Positions 1 through 8,716 of a DNA stretch of 13,502 bases are shown here, piece after piece. The notes below the pieces were generated by a model. It had not been told where the DNA came from. It was given only the letters and a program-made list of their open reading frames with translations, and did not search any database. A program made the position numbers and the translations under genes. The stretch's first letter is position 1. The number at the start of each line of letters is the position of its first letter. The stretch is from Isotricha intestinalis (Eukaryota; Ciliophora; Litostomatea; Vestibuliferida; Isotrichidae), in the NCBI GenBank assembly GCA_023807065.1, contig JAJJLU010004409.1:1-13502 (forward strand), read 5' to 3'.

Positions 1-192
1 ATAAAGAATAGTGAAAATTTAATTAAGGAAAGTATTATATCAAATAAAAAAAATACTCTTGATATAATTAAAAGTAATATTGAAAAAAATTCTTTAAATT
101 TAAATAATCCAAAATATTTCTATTCTAAATATTTTTCTTCTGTTATTCATGAAAATAATCCTAAAAATGAATTTAGAAAAAGATTAAAAAAC
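1..192. repeat. Left copy of a 192-bp inverted terminal repeat
   Basis: Positions 1-192 are the reverse complement of 13311-13502. I aligned them base by base: there are no indels and one mismatch, G at 142 against T (read on the minus strand) at 13361. Paired coordinates always add to 13503, so the repeat reaches the very first and very last base of the window. Identity stops abruptly after 192. The repeat is coding sequence, 64 codons of an unrecognised protein. The mismatch changes a Val codon to Phe. Confidence 0.97.
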
Positions 193-270
193 CTAGCTAA
201 AATTATTAAAAATAATAAAAAAGAGTTTAATAAAGAAGAAGAAATAAACATTATCAAAGGAAAAACATAA
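1..270 (+). CDS. 3' end of an unrecognised Asn/Lys-rich protein (5' end outside window)
   Basis: Frame 1 is open from the first base to a TAA at 268-270 and gives 89 residues, the C-terminus of a protein whose start lies left of the window. It is rich in Asn, Lys, Ser and Ile. A more ordered patch sits at about residues 36-64 (NPKYFYSKYFSS, then HENNPKNEFRKRLKN), followed by a Lys/Glu-rich tail of 25 residues. I do not recognise a family. The first 64 codons are repeated in inverted orientation at the right edge, where the protein instead ends right after the shared part. The reading frame being intact in both copies supports real coding. The next gene, at 1342, points towards it, so the two are convergent. 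Confidence 0.7.
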   Translation: MKNSENLIKESIISNKKNTLDIIKSNIEKNSLNLNNPKYFYSKYFSSVIHENNPKNEFRKRLKNLAKIIKNNKKEFNKEEEINIIKGKT

Positions 271-1341
271 AATTTATATTTATAAATATTATATTATATT
301 TATTATTTGATATGAAATATGCATTATTTTGTTGGGGTTTTTGTTTATTTAAAAATTATTATTTTATATATATGAATAATATATATTATTTGAAATTTTT
401 CTTTTTAACTTATTAAAAGTAATGTATAAAAATTAAATATATTATATTCATTGGGATAATAATAGTAAAGAATAATTTTCTTTTTGTTCAAATAAATTAA
501 CTTTAAATTGAAATGTAAAATGAAAATAAAAAAAACAGAATGAAAAAAATATTCTCAAAAAAAGACAAAAAAAATGAAATTCAAAATACATTGAAAATAA
601 AAGAAATTAATTTCAAATGAATGAAATTATAGGAATTCATATACTGATTAAGCACCAAATTTATCTATGAAAATAACAACATACATCTCAAAATACTTTA
701 TTGATTATTTTCCAGAAAAAAAATTTTTTTAAAGGAATAAAAACTTAAAATTTTTAAAGTAAAATGATTCATCAAAAGAAAATAATAATAATCTTTTCCT
801 TTTGAGGAATCTAATAAATTAATTTTTGTGACAAAATATTTCTATTTATTTACTAAAGCTTTCAATTTTTTTAAAAAAATATCATAATGATATTAATATT
901 AGAAATGATTAGAATTATAAAATTATTTATCATAAATTCAATAATAATAGTAATAATGATATAATATAAATTATATTAATACAAAACATAATATAATAAT
1001 TAAAAAAAGTTTATTTTATTTAATGAATCTTTTTTTCCATTTAAAAGATATTTTCTTTAACTTAAAATATAAATAATTATTTTCTATGAAAATATTTTTG
1101 GAATTTAAGTTATTAATGAATATTTTAATTCATTTGAAATCATATTTTGTATATATTTAAAAAAATTAAAATTAAAAACACAAATTTTTTCATTAACTTA
1201 TAAATTTAATAGTATAATTTTATATTATTGATTGATAAAAATAAAAGATATATTTGATTATTAAATATTAAAGACAATAATTAATACTAATAATTTTTAT
1301 TTCATATTATAAATTAAATGCCTTTTCCCAATGCTTTTTTT
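271..1341. other. Gene-poor AT-rich spacer between convergent genes
   Basis: No intact gene is seen on either strand, and stops occur in all frames. A few short stretches look like decayed coding sequence on the plus strand (about 652-732, and 763-887, given separately). The rest is low-complexity A/T sequence. The G-run at about 331-342 (GTTGGGGTTTTTG) resembles one telomere unit but is not repeated. No tRNA-like, rRNA-like or regular repeat structure is evident. Confidence 0.6.
652..887 (+). pseudogene. Possible relic of a plus-strand coding gene
   Basis: Three short stretches read like protein in different plus frames. At 652-732 there are 26 codons (with SMKITTYISKYF) ending in TAA. From 763 a stretch reads NDSSKENNNN. 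From 792 another frame gives 31 codons (starting SFPFEESNKL) ending in TAA at 885-887. The step from the second to the third looks like a frameshift within an AAT run. Residue make-up resembles that of the intact neighbours, but no family is recognised. Chance reading frames in A/T-rich DNA are the main alternative. Confidence 0.28.
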
Positions 1342-4300
1342 TTAAATATTTAAATTTTGTTGTTGATAAATTAAAGCATAAGTATTTTCAGTTTTCAAAT
1401 CATTTTCTGTTACACTTATAACTTCATTATCATTAAATTTTATCCATTTTCCAGTATATGAATTTTTACAAGCACAATTATAATGACCATCATTTGATGT
1501 AGAACCATAATAATAGATAATTCCTATTAATTCATATTTTTCATTTTTTGAATATCGAAAATAAATTTTGGAATCAAAAGTAAAATCAAAGTCAATATAA
1601 CTTTTATTGATTTTTCCATTTTCTGTTCTTTCTAAATGAAAAATAAATACTTTTGGAATTTCTACAATGGTATTTACACTATAAATTATACTTTGACAAT
1701 TTTCACAAACAATATTTTCTTTTAATAATATTTCTTTTGCCTGATAAAAATTGATTAAGTCTTTTAATCTTAAATTTTTTTTTTGATGTTTAATTATTTT
1801 AATGTGATTATGAGAAATATAATCATTAAAAAAATTAAAAACCTTACAATCAAAAAGATTATCCAATTCATTAAGCTTTTTATTATTTTTCTCAATCCAA
1901 AAAATATCTAAATTTAATGAAGAAAATTGTTTCATAAAAGGGTCTATTTCTTTGAAATTTCCCAAAAAAGATTTAAAAATAATTTCATCATTAGGAATCA
2001 AAATATTATTATCATTATCATTATTTTGTAACCTATAAGAAATTAAGAAAGGATATTTTATTTGATTATATTTTTCAAAAATAAATTCTTTGAGTTCAAT
2101 TAATTTGTTTTCAGAAAAAGGTATTTTTTCATTTGAAAAACTTTCAATTTGGTTTTTTTCTAAAATATTTCTAAAAGTTGAACATATTGATAAATATAAT
2201 TCTTTTAAAGAATAATCTTCTTTAAATCTAAATAATTGTTGTGTTCCTACTCTTTGAATTTTATTATTACTTATTTTAAAATTAGTCAATAAAAATTCAG
2301 AAAAACCATTGTTGATTATATTTTTATTATTTAATTTGATGTTATTATTCTGAGGAATGTTTAAATTTGTTTTCAGATTTTCAACATAATAGTAATTAAA
2401 AATTGTTTCTTTTTCTTTTAATAAAGAATCATATAAATCTAAAGAGTTTTTAAAATTCATTTTTTCTATTTTATTTTGATAAAAATATATTTTAATATCT
2501 TCATCTTTATTTTTTTTTTTTGATAAATATTCATTTCCACTTAACTCAATAATATCATTTTTATCATTATTCAATTCATCAAACCTAACAATAAAACTAT
2601 TAATTTTAGTAATTTTTTTAATAAAATCAATAATCTGATTCATTTTTATGTTCTGATAAGAATTTTCTTGAATAGGATATTGAATGCAAATACATTTATT
2701 AAAATTATTAAAAGGATATAAAATAATATAACAATTAACAATAATAATTTTATTAAAAAAATATTTTTCTTTCAAAATAAATTGTGGACATTTTAAATGT
2801 AAATGAGTGATATTAAAAATATCAAAACCGAACCTAGAATATTTACAATCTAAATTTAAACAATTTTTTTCATTTTTATTCATTCCGAAAAATAAATCAA
2901 AAATTTTAGATTTATTAATTTTTTTATATAATTCCCATCTTTTCTTTTGAGTTTTTTCATATTCATTAAGTGGCTTATCTAATTTTTCTCCTTTTGATAA
3001 ATCATCAGATAAATAACTTAAAAAAAATATTAAAAATTGAATTGCATCTTGACCAAAATTATTATTATATAATGGATTATATTTACAAATTATATTTTTG
3101 AATTTGTATGGAAAAATTTCTTTTTTTTGATTTTTTTCAGTCCAAATTTCATTTAATAAATCATAAAAAGCTTTTGCTATTTCTCCTTTAGAATCACTAT
3201 TAATATTTATGTCTCTTTCATAATCTTTACTTAAAAAATAATCTCTTAAACTTTTAATATTACTTAAAATTTGAATCACTGAATTCATATAACATGAATT
3301 TCCTAAATTCATAAGTCCTATAATACCATATAAATTTCTTTGTTCTATCATATTTTTTGTAATAATGATTCTTTTATTTTTATAAACCATTTGATTTGGA
3401 ATTATATTTACTTGGATTTTTTGTGTTTTTTCGTCTATCTCTTCCTCTATTGGATTTTTCTTTTTAACAATAACATTATTTTGACTTGTACTTTTTAACA
3501 TTTTTTTTATTTTATGAATATGATTTTTATTACTGAATTTTGAATTTTCAAGTTCATTATTTTTATTTAAATAAAAATTAGAATTTTTATCATTGTTTTG
3601 ATTGTTAAATTTAATTTGAATATTTAAATTATCTTTATTTGAATTTGAAGAAATTGAATTTTCTATTGTATCTTTATTATTCATTATTTTTGATATTTCT
3701 TCTTCATTTTTTGAATCTATTAATATTTCAAATTCATTTTTATTTTTTTTTGTTGCTCCTTTAATATATACTTTAAAATAAATTTTTTTGTTATAGTCTT
3801 GTTTCTTTTCAATGGTTATATCTTGAGATGAAAAATTGTTTAATTTATTTATTGATTTTAATCTTCCTGCTTGAATAATATTATAAATTCTATTTGAAAT
3901 GTCTTTATAATTATTAGAATTTAAATAAATTTTTCCTTCTTCTAAAATAACTTTTTTTTCATTACAAAACATAATTTTATATGGAGTTTGTTCAGAAAAA
4001 AAAGAAGAAAGTTCATAATCTTCTCCATAATTCTCTGAAAATAAATTCCATAATTCTTTTGATATTTTAAGATATTTTTTATTATTTTTATCTACAACAT
4101 AATTAAAAGGATCATTGATATTTCCATCATTAAAAAATGTATTGAAATCTTCGATAATATCTAAATTTATTATCATCTCAGGATTATTTTCAAATGTAAT
4201 ATCTTTTTCAGCAAGATAAAAAACATAATTATACTGTTTTTGATTTTGAATTTTATAATTTAAAAAATATTTTTCGAGATTATTGTAATTAAATTTTTTC

Positions 4301-4422
4301 CATTTTTCTATCCAATCAGCATTTATTAAAAATAAAGTTTGATTCTTATTATCTCCCATTTTTTGAAATCGGAAATAAATTAAAGCTTCATAAAAATATC
4401 TACTTTTTTCTTGTAATGACAT
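1342..4422 (-). CDS. DUSP-type ubiquitin-specific protease (deubiquitinase, peptidase C19)
   Basis: A cysteine protease expected to remove ubiquitin from proteins in cytosol or nucleus; 1026 residues, ATG start, TAA stop. Residues about 8-137 look like a DUSP domain: W37 and W41 in DWIEKWKK, and ELWNLFSENYG near 123-133. About 138-230 may be ubiquitin-like, followed by a Lys/Asn-rich linker (about 230-345). The Cys box is GLMNLGNSCYMNS with nucleophile C377; a second box has Q458 (GQDAIQF); the His box is NDGHYNCA with H980; the third catalytic residue is N997 (WIKFNDNEV), an Asn as in human USP2. A zinc-type cysteine set is C521/C526 and C906/C909. The 380 residues between these pairs form a large insert, as in the USP4/USP11/USP15 and Ubp12 group. 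The first pair is CX4C rather than CXXC. All catalytic residues are present, so the enzyme is probably active. The gene is divergent from the propeller gene at 4658. Confidence 0.93.
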   Translation of the reverse strand: MSLQEKSRYFYEALIYFRFQKMGDNKNQTLFLINADWIEKWKKFNYNNLEKYFLNYKIQNQKQYNYVFYLAEKDITFENNPEMIINLDIIEDFNTFFNDGNINDPFNYVVDKNNKKYLKISKELWNLFSENYGEDYELSSFFSEQTPYKIMFCNEKKVILEEGKIYLNSNNYKDISNRIYNIIQAGRLKSINKLNNFSSQDITIEKKQDYNKKIYFKVYIKGATKKNKNEFEILIDSKNEEEISKIMNNKDTIENSISSNSNKDNLNIQIKFNNQNNDKNSNFYLNKNNELENSKFSNKNHIHKIKKMLKSTSQNNVIVKKKNPIEEEIDEKTQKIQVNIIPNQMVYKNKRIIITKNMIEQRNLYGIIGLMNLGNSCYMNSVIQILSNIKSLRDYFLSKDYERDININSDSKGEIAKAFYDLLNEIWTEKNQKKEIFPYKFKNIICKYNPLYNNNFGQDAIQFLIFFLSYLSDDLSKGEKLDKPLNEYEKTQKKRWELYKKINKSKIFDLFFGMNKNEKNCLNLDCKYSRFGFDIFNITHLHLKCPQFILKEKYFFNKIIIVNCYIILYPFNNFNKCICIQYPIQENSYQNIKMNQIIDFIKKITKINSFIVRFDELNNDKNDIIELSGNEYLSKKKNKDEDIKIYFYQNKIEKMNFKNSLDLYDSLLKEKETIFNYYYVENLKTNLNIPQNNNIKLNNKNIINNGFSEFLLTNFKISNNKIQRVGTQQLFRFKEDYSLKELYLSICSTFRNILEKNQIESFSNEKIPFSENKLIELKEFIFEKYNQIKYPFLISYRLQNNDNDNNILIPNDEIIFKSFLGNFKEIDPFMKQFSSLNLDIFWIEKNNKKLNELDNLFDCKVFNFFNDYISHNHIKIIKHQKKNLRLKDLINFYQAKEILLKENIVCENCQSIIYSVNTIVEIPKVFIFHLERTENGKINKSYIDFDFTFDSKIYFRYSKNEKYELIGIIYYYGSTSNDGHYNCACKNSYTGKWIKFNDNEVISVTENDLKTENTYALIYQQQNLNI

Positions 4423-4657
4423 TTTTAAAATTTATTAATAAATAAAAAATAAACAAAATAATTTTGAAAATAGTTAGCAATAGAATGGATTTTTAAAAAT
4501 AATTAATAATGTCTTTAAAATAAACAAATTATTTTTTCTAATTTTATTATGTTATTTAAATAAAAAAAATTAGTAATGAAATCTTTTTTAATTCATTTAT
4601 TTTTTAATTTAAATTTTTAAATTTAAATATAATTAAAAAACAATTCAGTAAAAATTT
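4423..4657. promoter_or_regulatory. Shared upstream region of a divergent gene pair
   Basis: This 235-bp spacer lies between the start codons of the deubiquitinase (minus) and the propeller gene (plus), so it must carry the promoters of both. It is nearly all A/T and has mirrored runs such as ATTTAAATTTTTAAATTTAAAT at about 4608-4629. No defined promoter motif can be named. The bases before both starts are A/T-rich, as usual in such genomes. Confidence 0.35.
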
Positions 4658-5650
4658 ATGTGTGACTCAGAAAATCAAATTCCAAAGAAATCAAAAAGAA
4701 AAAATAATAGAAATGTATCAAGAAAGAAAAGAAAAATAAATCATTTGATAAAGAAAAATAAAAAAAAAATTATTCTGAATAAAATTAATTTACTTGATTC
4801 TTTAAAACTAAACAAAAAATTAATAAAAATGACTTTAATTCAAAATTCAATATTAATGATTTGCTCAACTTTTAATTTATATTTCATTCAAATAAATAAT
4901 TTTAATTTACACAAAATAAAAACCCAAAAAATTCCCTTTCCAATTAATTGTATTTTTGAACTTAAAAATGGAAAAATAATTATTACTGAAAAAAATTCTA
5001 TTATAATTTATTCTTCAATTTATCACTTAATCAATAATTTTAATTTTCCTTCACAAATAATTAATGAACATATGAATTTTATTAATAATATTATTGAATT
5101 CAAAAATGAAAATTTTGCTTCAAGTTCTTATGATGGAATCATTAATTTTTGGAAAAATGATTCTGAATTATTTATATTAAATTATTCATTAAATAATTTA
5201 AATTTCAAGTTTGATAGTATTTTCTCTTTAAAAAATATGAAAATGATATTATTAAATGAGAGTCATTTAATTTTTTTTAATTTGGAAGAAAGAAAAATTA
5301 CTAAAATGATTAAATTATTTTATATAATTTATTCAATTAAAGAATTAAATGATAATATTATTCTTGGTTTGTCAAAAAGAATTATTTTTTTTATTGATGG
5401 AAAAAATGAACAAATTAAATTAAGTTTTGATTTAGGATTAAGTTTCAATAATTTTGCTCTTTATGAAAATAAATTATTTATTGTTAAAAATAATGAGATT
5501 AATGAATATATTTATTCAGATATGGATAATTTAAAATTTGAAAATAAAATAACTTTGGAAGAAATTGAATTTATTGATTATTTATTTGTGAATAATAAAT
5601 ATATTTTAATGGGAAGTAAAGATTTAAGTTGTATTCAAATGTATAAATAA
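4658..5650 (+). CDS. WD40-like beta-propeller protein with a basic N-terminal tail
   Basis: 330 residues, ATG start at 4658, TAA stop. Residues about 10-38 are strongly basic (KKSKRK, SRKKRK, KKNKKK) and resemble a nuclear or nucleolar targeting signal. From about residue 50 to the end the protein has repeating short beta-strand blocks. The clearest WD-like unit is about 137-166: a His-Met start, then NENFASSSYDG and IINFW, matching the pattern 'His ... Ser-x-Asp-Gly-x-Ile-x-x-Trp'. Similar but weaker units are at about 95-120 (LKNGKIIITEKNSIIIY) and near the C-terminus (YILMGSKDLSCIQMY). A seven-bladed propeller is inferred, but several blades are degenerate. Such proteins are usually scaffolds, so no enzymatic role is proposed. 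It is divergent from the deubiquitinase; a functional link is only a guess. Confidence 0.75.
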   Translation: MCDSENQIPKKSKRKNNRNVSRKKRKINHLIKKNKKKIILNKINLLDSLKLNKKLIKMTLIQNSILMICSTFNLYFIQINNFNLHKIKTQKIPFPINCIFELKNGKIIITEKNSIIIYSSIYHLINNFNFPSQIINEHMNFINNIIEFKNENFASSSYDGIINFWKNDSELFILNYSLNNLNFKFDSIFSLKNMKMILLNESHLIFFNLEERKITKMIKLFYIIYSIKELNDNIILGLSKRIIFFIDGKNEQIKLSFDLGLSFNNFALYENKLFIVKNNEINEYIYSDMDNLKFENKITLEEIEFIDYLFVNNKYILMGSKDLSCIQMYK

Positions 5651-6571
5651 TAATATAGATATTTTTAATTATCATTATCTAAAATCAATTAACATTAATA
5701 TATATAAACAAAAAATTTTTTTATTTAAATTATCATTTATTTTTTATTTTAGTTAAATAAATTGAAAAACTCTGTAAATTAAATTTTATCTTGTTATTCC
5801 TTGATTATATAATTTTCAGAACAATAATATAGTGGGTAGGTCAAAAATGAAAGGTAAAAAGAAATCATATTATTAATAGATATTTTTGAAAATATTGTTT
5901 TGGATTTCAAAACTAAAATTATCTTCTTCCAGCTTTTCCTTTGGGAAAAAATAGAAAATACTTTATGCTTTATATAAAAAAAAGATAAAATATTGTTAAA
6001 TAAAATGGAGTAGACTTTATAATGTTTATCTTCTAGATCAATTAAATATATTTTAAATTGAAAGAATTTGAATTCAAAAATAAATAAAGTGAAATAGATT
6101 TTATTCACTCATATTTGATATAATTTCTTTTGATGGAATTATTGTGAGAAAGAATTCACATATCAAATATAAATTTATCTTTTATAGGCTTTTAAAAATA
6201 AAAAATGGATAATATATAATAAAATTTTACTGAATTCTTAAATATAATTTTTAACACATCAAATAATTTAACTACTTATGATATATATTTAATTGAAAAT
6301 AATTATATAAATTAATTTAAAAGTTTATCATGTAAATACATAATTTTGATGTTTTAAATCCTATTCTCTAAACTTTTTAATTGTAATAATTTGGATAGAC
6401 ATTTTTTATAAAAAGATTATTATGATATAATTTAAACTTCATGTAATAATATCAATTATAAATATAAATTGGAATCTATTAAAATTAATTTTTCATTAAT
6501 TAAAGATATTATTTTTTAATTAATATCCATGTGAAAAAATTATATTATGGCTTTGTTTCTATAATCAAATT

Positions 6572-6591
6572 TTTTTTCTTTAAAGAAAAAA
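6572..6591. repeat. 20-bp perfect A/T palindrome
   Basis: The sequence TTTTTTCTTTAAAGAAAAAA is its own reverse complement, centred between 6581 and 6582. It stands in non-coding DNA. In A/T-rich sequence such palindromes arise easily, so no function is proposed. Confidence 0.5.
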
Positions 6592-6744
6592 TTAGTATAG
6601 TGAAATAGGTTTTTTCAACGAAAATATTATTATTTAAGTTTTGTTAAAAAGCCTTTTTAATAAATAATATTTCATTTCTAAAAGTAATTTAATAACTTTA
6701 TTTTATAAAAAAAATTTTATTTTTTTAGGAAATATTTTTGTAAT

Positions 6745-7269
6745 AATAAACAAGGGAATTATGGTTTTCTTGTAATTTAAAATATTATAATGTTTGAATT
6801 AAATGTAAATTTACTTTTTTGTGAAATTAATTTTTAATAAAAAGAATTAAAGTAATTCTTAATTTATTAAAATTAATTGATAATATTTTTTGTAAATCAT
6901 TAAATTTAAAAAAACGATACTGGAAAAAATTATTTTTAAATCGAATAATAGTTTCCTGCATGCTAAATTTGAAAAAATAGATTTTACATTGGATGTTGGG
7001 TTGTGTGAAAAAAATGTATTATAAAAGATTGATTTTAAAAACAAATATGAGTAATAATTAAAAATAAAAGAGAAGATATTAATGTTATTTGACTTTTTAT
7101 AGTAAAAATAACTTTTTATTAAAAAAGAATTTTAAAGGATGTTTAAGAAAAAGATGAAAAGATTAATATTTATAAAAATGATAAGATATTTTTTGGAAAA
7201 TATATAATGATTAAAAATTACAAGGAAATAATTTTTTCATCGAAAAAAGTATTGAATAAAAAATTTTAA
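6745..7269 (+). pseudogene. Relic of an unrecognised plus-strand gene
   Basis: Several protein-like stretches run in the same direction. At 6745 in frame 1 comes NKQGNYGFLVI, then a stop, then NIIMFELNVNLLFCEINF. At 6913 in the same frame comes NDTGKNYF. At 6950 the reading shifts to frame 2 and gives 24 codons (starting SFLHAKFEKIDF) to a stop at 7022-7024, then KIDFKNKYE. Back in frame 1, 7147-7269 gives 40 open codons (starting EKDEKINIYKNDK) ending in TAA. Base composition is less extreme than in the flanks. This fits a gene broken by at least two frameshifts and several stops. I recognise no family. Chance is the alternative for the shorter pieces. Confidence 0.38.
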
Positions 7270-7449
7270 TTAATCTTAAATAAAAATAAATGTTTTAAAT
7301 TTAATGTTAAATTCAAATATTTATTAACGTAAAACACTTTTCTCTTATATCCAGTAATAAATTTAATTATCTATATTTTTCCAATCTTTAAAAATTAATA
7401 ATATTTTAAAAAGATAACACGCTATTTATGTATATTTAAAATTTTCAAA

Positions 7450-7800
7450 TTATGAGCAATTTTCAAGAATAAAATTCATATGTTTTATTCTATCAAATTA
7501 ATATAATAATATTTATAAACAATTATTAGTATCTCTAACTTCTTCGATATTAAAATTATATAAATATAAATCTTTCAAAGAAGAATAATTACAAATAGCT
7601 TTTTTCTATTTAAATTAAATGAATATAAAATATTTGAATTATAATAATATATAAATATATCCAATAGATAATTTAATTCTTTTAAAGAGAGAAATTATTT
7701 TTATTACATTTCCATTTGTATAATTTATTATTTTTCTGAATGAAATTGAAGAAAAACAATCTAAAAACAAGATAGAAATATTTAAATCAAAATCTTTGAG
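7450..7800 (-). pseudogene. Decayed BspA-like (DUF285-type) leucine-rich-repeat gene
   Basis: Read on the minus strand, this region has repeats of about 25 residues, broken by stops and frameshifts. The best unit is 7516-7590, exactly 25 codons: NYSSLKDLYLYNFN, then IEEVRDTNNCL. It matches the known BspA/DUF285 pattern 'Cys-Ser-Ser-Leu-Lys-x-Leu ... Asn-Phe-Asn ... Val-x-Asp-Met ... Met-Phe'. A following unit has HMNFILENCS, then a stop, then FENF. A preceding unit has FLDCFSSISF at about 7735-7765, and SLKELNYL can be read near 7680 after one frameshift. Intact members are usually cell-surface proteins made of many such repeats. This copy has no open frame and is surely inactive. It starts about 180 bp downstream of the 197-aa gene on the same strand but shares no sequence with it. 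Confidence 0.6.
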
Positions 7801-7983
7801 AGTTAAAAATATAGGTTAAAACAATTTAATCTTCTTCTAATAGTTATTCATATAATTTTTTTAATATTTGATCTTTTTAATTTCTTCTTTTGATCTTTTA
7901 CTTTTTTGATAAATCAATTAATTTTTAATGAAATAAATAAATTTATTGAATATTTTTAATATTAAAAAATTATATTAATATAT

Positions 7984-8577
7984 TTAATTTGAATTTAGTA
8001 AGTTATGCACTTCAGAGATGTAATATTTTATTAATTCTAATGATTTATTTTTATTATTATTTAATATATTATTTAAAATATTAATAGGTTCACTTGATTG
8101 ATTAATTTTTTTAATTAAAGAATTTAAATTTATTTCTTCATTGTTTTTTTGGTCTGAATCATTTAAATATGAAATTTTATTTAAATCTTTATTTCCTTTA
8201 TTAATATCTTCATTTTCATAATTATTGTTTATGTTATTTTTTCTTTTTTTATTTTTTAATTCTTGAATTTTTCTTATAATTTCAAGATCTTTTTTTCTTC
8301 TTTTTACTTCATCAATTGAAATTAATTTTAGTTTTTTTTCTTTTTCAAAAATATTTCCATTTGAGTATTTTTTAGAGTCATTTTGACTTTTACTATTATA
8401 TCTTCTTTTTTTATTTAAATAACTTCTGTTATATTTTTTTTCTAAAACAAAAAATTCACTTTCTTTTAAAATTTTAACTTTTGGAATTGGATATTTTGAT
8501 TCAATATTTTTTCTTACATTTTCCATCAGTTCTTTTTCAGAAATTATTTGGATATCATTATCACTTTGATAACTCAT
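7984..8577 (-). CDS. Unrecognised Lys/Asn-rich protein, 197 aa
   Basis: ATG start, TAA stop, 197 residues. The first 60 residues are the most ordered part (DIQIISEKELMENVRKNI, then KYPIPKVKILKESEFFVLEKKY). About 90-115 is a charged helix with coiled-coil character (DEVKRRKKDLEIIRKIQELK) ending in a basic cluster KNKKRKN that could target the nucleus. About 116-150 is Asn/Asp-rich and probably disordered. The last 40 residues look helical (INILNNILNN, LELIKYYISEVHNLL). There is no signal peptide or membrane segment. I recognise no family; a nuclear or RNA-associated adaptor is a guess from charge alone. It is divergent from the transglutaminase-fold gene, 139 bp away. Confidence 0.68.
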   Translation of the reverse strand: MSYQSDNDIQIISEKELMENVRKNIESKYPIPKVKILKESEFFVLEKKYNRSYLNKKRRYNSKSQNDSKKYSNGNIFEKEKKLKLISIDEVKRRKKDLEIIRKIQELKNKKRKNNINNNYENEDINKGNKDLNKISYLNDSDQKNNEEINLNSLIKKINQSSEPINILNNILNNNKNKSLELIKYYISEVHNLLNSN

Positions 8578-8716
8578 TTCTTTTAAAATTATTTTAATTT
8601 TATCATTTTTTGTTTAATAAAAAAATAGAATAATATATTTTTTTATTATATTTTTCTCTTTCACAATTTTAAATTTATTAAATTATAATAATTTAAACAA
8701 ATTTATAAAAAAAAAT
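8578..8716. promoter_or_regulatory. Short shared upstream region of a divergent gene pair
   Basis: Only 139 bp separate the ATG of the 197-aa gene (minus) from the ATG of the transglutaminase-fold gene (plus), so both promoters must fit here. The spacer is A/T-rich with T runs near both ends. The plus gene is preceded by a run of A (AAAAAAAAAT). No known motif is identified. Confidence 0.35.

Larger units (their letters stand above)
5651..7449. other. Gene-poor AT-rich region with coding-like relics
   Basis: No intact gene is seen over about 1.8 kb. Stretch 5790-6110 is less A/T-rich than its surroundings. Its minus strand is open for about 104 codons but starts with GTG right after TGA, with the first ATG only near codon 81, so I do not call a gene. 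The opposite strand in the same codon phase reads protein-like but is interrupted by TAA, TAG and TGA. A 20-bp perfect palindrome (TTTTTTCTTT/AAAGAAAAAA) is at 6572-6591. Relics on the plus strand at 6745-7269 are listed separately. The rest is low-complexity A/T sequence. Confidence 0.5.

Noticed and set aside
331..345. Telomere-like GTTGGGGTTTTTG
   Set aside because: Only one unit is present, it is internal, and no tandem array occurs at either end of the window.
5794..6108. 104-codon open frame on the minus strand as a gene
   Set aside because: It starts with GTG directly after TGA and has no ATG until about codon 81; no family match is evident. Kept only as an observation.
5790..6110. 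Alternative genetic code, because a protein-like plus frame contains many TAA/TAG/TGA codons
   Set aside because: All flanking intact genes end at TAA with no in-frame stops, so decay or chance explains this region better.
6859..7044. 61-codon open frame on the minus strand
   Set aside because: The first codon is TTG, and the frame lies antisense to the better plus-strand relic at 6913-7054.
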